Shown: positions 5,001-5,596 of the stretch, one piece after another | Numbering within the stretch: the stretch's first letter is position 1 | How the letters are laid out: the number at the start of each line of letters is the position of its first letter | From: an uncultured Flavobacteriales bacterium | Lineage (GTDB): Bacteria; Bacteroidota; Bacteroidia; Flavobacteriales; Schleiferiaceae | Direction of reading: 5' to 3' | NCBI GenBank assembly: GCA_903821715.1 | Contig: CAIJMB010000210.1 | Location: 1 to 5,596 of the forward strand | DNA length: 5,596 nucleotides | Program-made: the position numbers and the translations under genes | The notes under the pieces: model-generated | What the model was told of the DNA's origin: nothing | Seen by the model: the letters and a program-made list of their open reading frames with translations, nothing else | The model's database searches: none

Positions 5001-5596
5001 ATGCGTCGCGCCCTCATGATTTGCACCCTATTGACGTCCCTCGGGGCGGGTGCACAGCACAGCCAAGACCTCAGTATTTCGTGGGGCGGAATTGGTTTTC
5101 GCGGCGACGTAGGGCCGACCTATACGCTTCCCACGCAAGGCAGCGCGTTGACGCTCGGGTACCGCTACCAGGGCCACCCCCACTATGCACTGCGCATCGT
5201 TGCCGAGCAAGGTGAATTCACCGCCTCAGACATCAACAGCGGTCGGGACGACCGCGAAGCGCGTGGAATCACGGTGCGGACCCAAACCCAGAGCGCCTGG
5301 GTCCTCGGGGAAGTCACTTTTTTGCCGATGCGCATTCCCTCCTTTCGGTTTCAGCACACTCCCTACCTGTTCAGCGGATTCGGCGTGACCACCTACAACC
5401 CCCAAGGCCAGTACCAGGGCGAATGGATGGACCTGCGTCCACTCGCGACCGAGGGCCAAGGCCTCGCAGGCAGTGGCACTACAATCTACGGATCCCGCGC
5501 CCTGAGCGTTCCACTTGGATTGGGCTGGCGCGCCCACCTTGGGCCGTGGCTAATGGCCCAGGCTGAAGTCCAGTGGACCTGGGTCCGAAGCGACTA
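5001..5596 (+). CDS. DUF6089-type outer-membrane beta-barrel-like protein (3' truncated)
   Basis: The frame is open from the ATG at 5001 to the window edge, giving 198 residues of a protein that continues beyond. It starts with a signal peptide (MRR, hydrophobic core, then G-A-G-A-Q around residues 15-19). The mature part shows the DUF6089 pattern: a strand with G-G-I-G-F-R-G-D-V-G-P-T, then L-T-L-G-Y-R-Y ... Y-A-L-R-I-V, a polar loop with T-A-S-D, a strand E-V-T-F-L-P, and T-P-Y-L-F-S-G-F-G-V. Alternating hydrophobic strands ending in aromatic residues fit an outer-membrane beta barrel. In flavobacteria this family usually lies between nadK and uppS/bamA, which agrees with the position here. 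Function is unknown; a link to outer-membrane assembly is inferred from neighbours only. Confidence 0.8.
   Translation, partial: MRRALMICTLLTSLGAGAQHSQDLSISWGGIGFRGDVGPTYTLPTQGSALTLGYRYQGHPHYALRIVAEQGEFTASDINSGRDDREARGITVRTQTQSAWVLGEVTFLPMRIPSFRFQHTPYLFSGFGVTTYNPQGQYQGEWMDLRPLATEGQGLAGSGTTIYGSRALSVPLGLGWRAHLGPWLMAQAEVQWTWVRSD

Overview
The window looks like ordinary chromosomal core from a member of the Bacteroidota, most likely of flavobacterial type, with unusually GC-rich DNA for that group. The evidence is a T9SS type B (CHU_C) sorting domain, DUF2141 and DUF6089 proteins, a Bacteroidota-style PdxJ, three copies of the Bacteroidota -7 promoter motif TAnnTTTG just upstream of start codons, and no clear Shine-Dalgarno sequences. 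The divergent pair pdxJ <-> (CBS protein, nadK, DUF6089) is an arrangement I recall from flavobacterial genomes, where uppS and bamA usually follow. That makes outer-membrane and cell-envelope genes the expectation just beyond the right edge.

Layout. 1-663 (+) is the C-terminal part of an AsmA-like envelope protein. 691-1068 (+) encodes a small secreted protein that is almost nothing but a T9SS type B sorting domain. 1073-1510 (+), 4 nt further on, encodes a DUF2141 protein. 1511-1858 is a 348-nt gap between convergent genes and has no credible gene. It holds two blocks of modular 8-10 nt repeats that run inward from, and include, the two flanking stop codons. Between the blocks lie three evenly spaced hairpins with three-base loops and an AT-rich segment with nested inverted repeats. 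1859-2635 (-) is a YbfF-like alpha/beta hydrolase, and 2651-3448 (-) is pdxJ; the two form an operon. 3449-3517 is a compact divergent promoter region. 3518-4081 (+) is a CBS-domain protein with a shortened N-terminus, 4085-4969 (+) is NAD kinase, and 5001 to the end (+) is a DUF6089 outer-membrane-type protein cut by the window edge.

Functionally, two cofactor genes (pyridoxal phosphate synthesis and NADP formation) sit back to back beside envelope genes. No defence system, mobile element with a transposase, phage gene, CRISPR array, tRNA or rRNA was found. The coding part is conventional. The parts worth a second look are the repeat-filled convergent intergenic region, the near-leaderless promoter arrangement shared by three genes, and the passenger-free T9SS sorting-domain protein.
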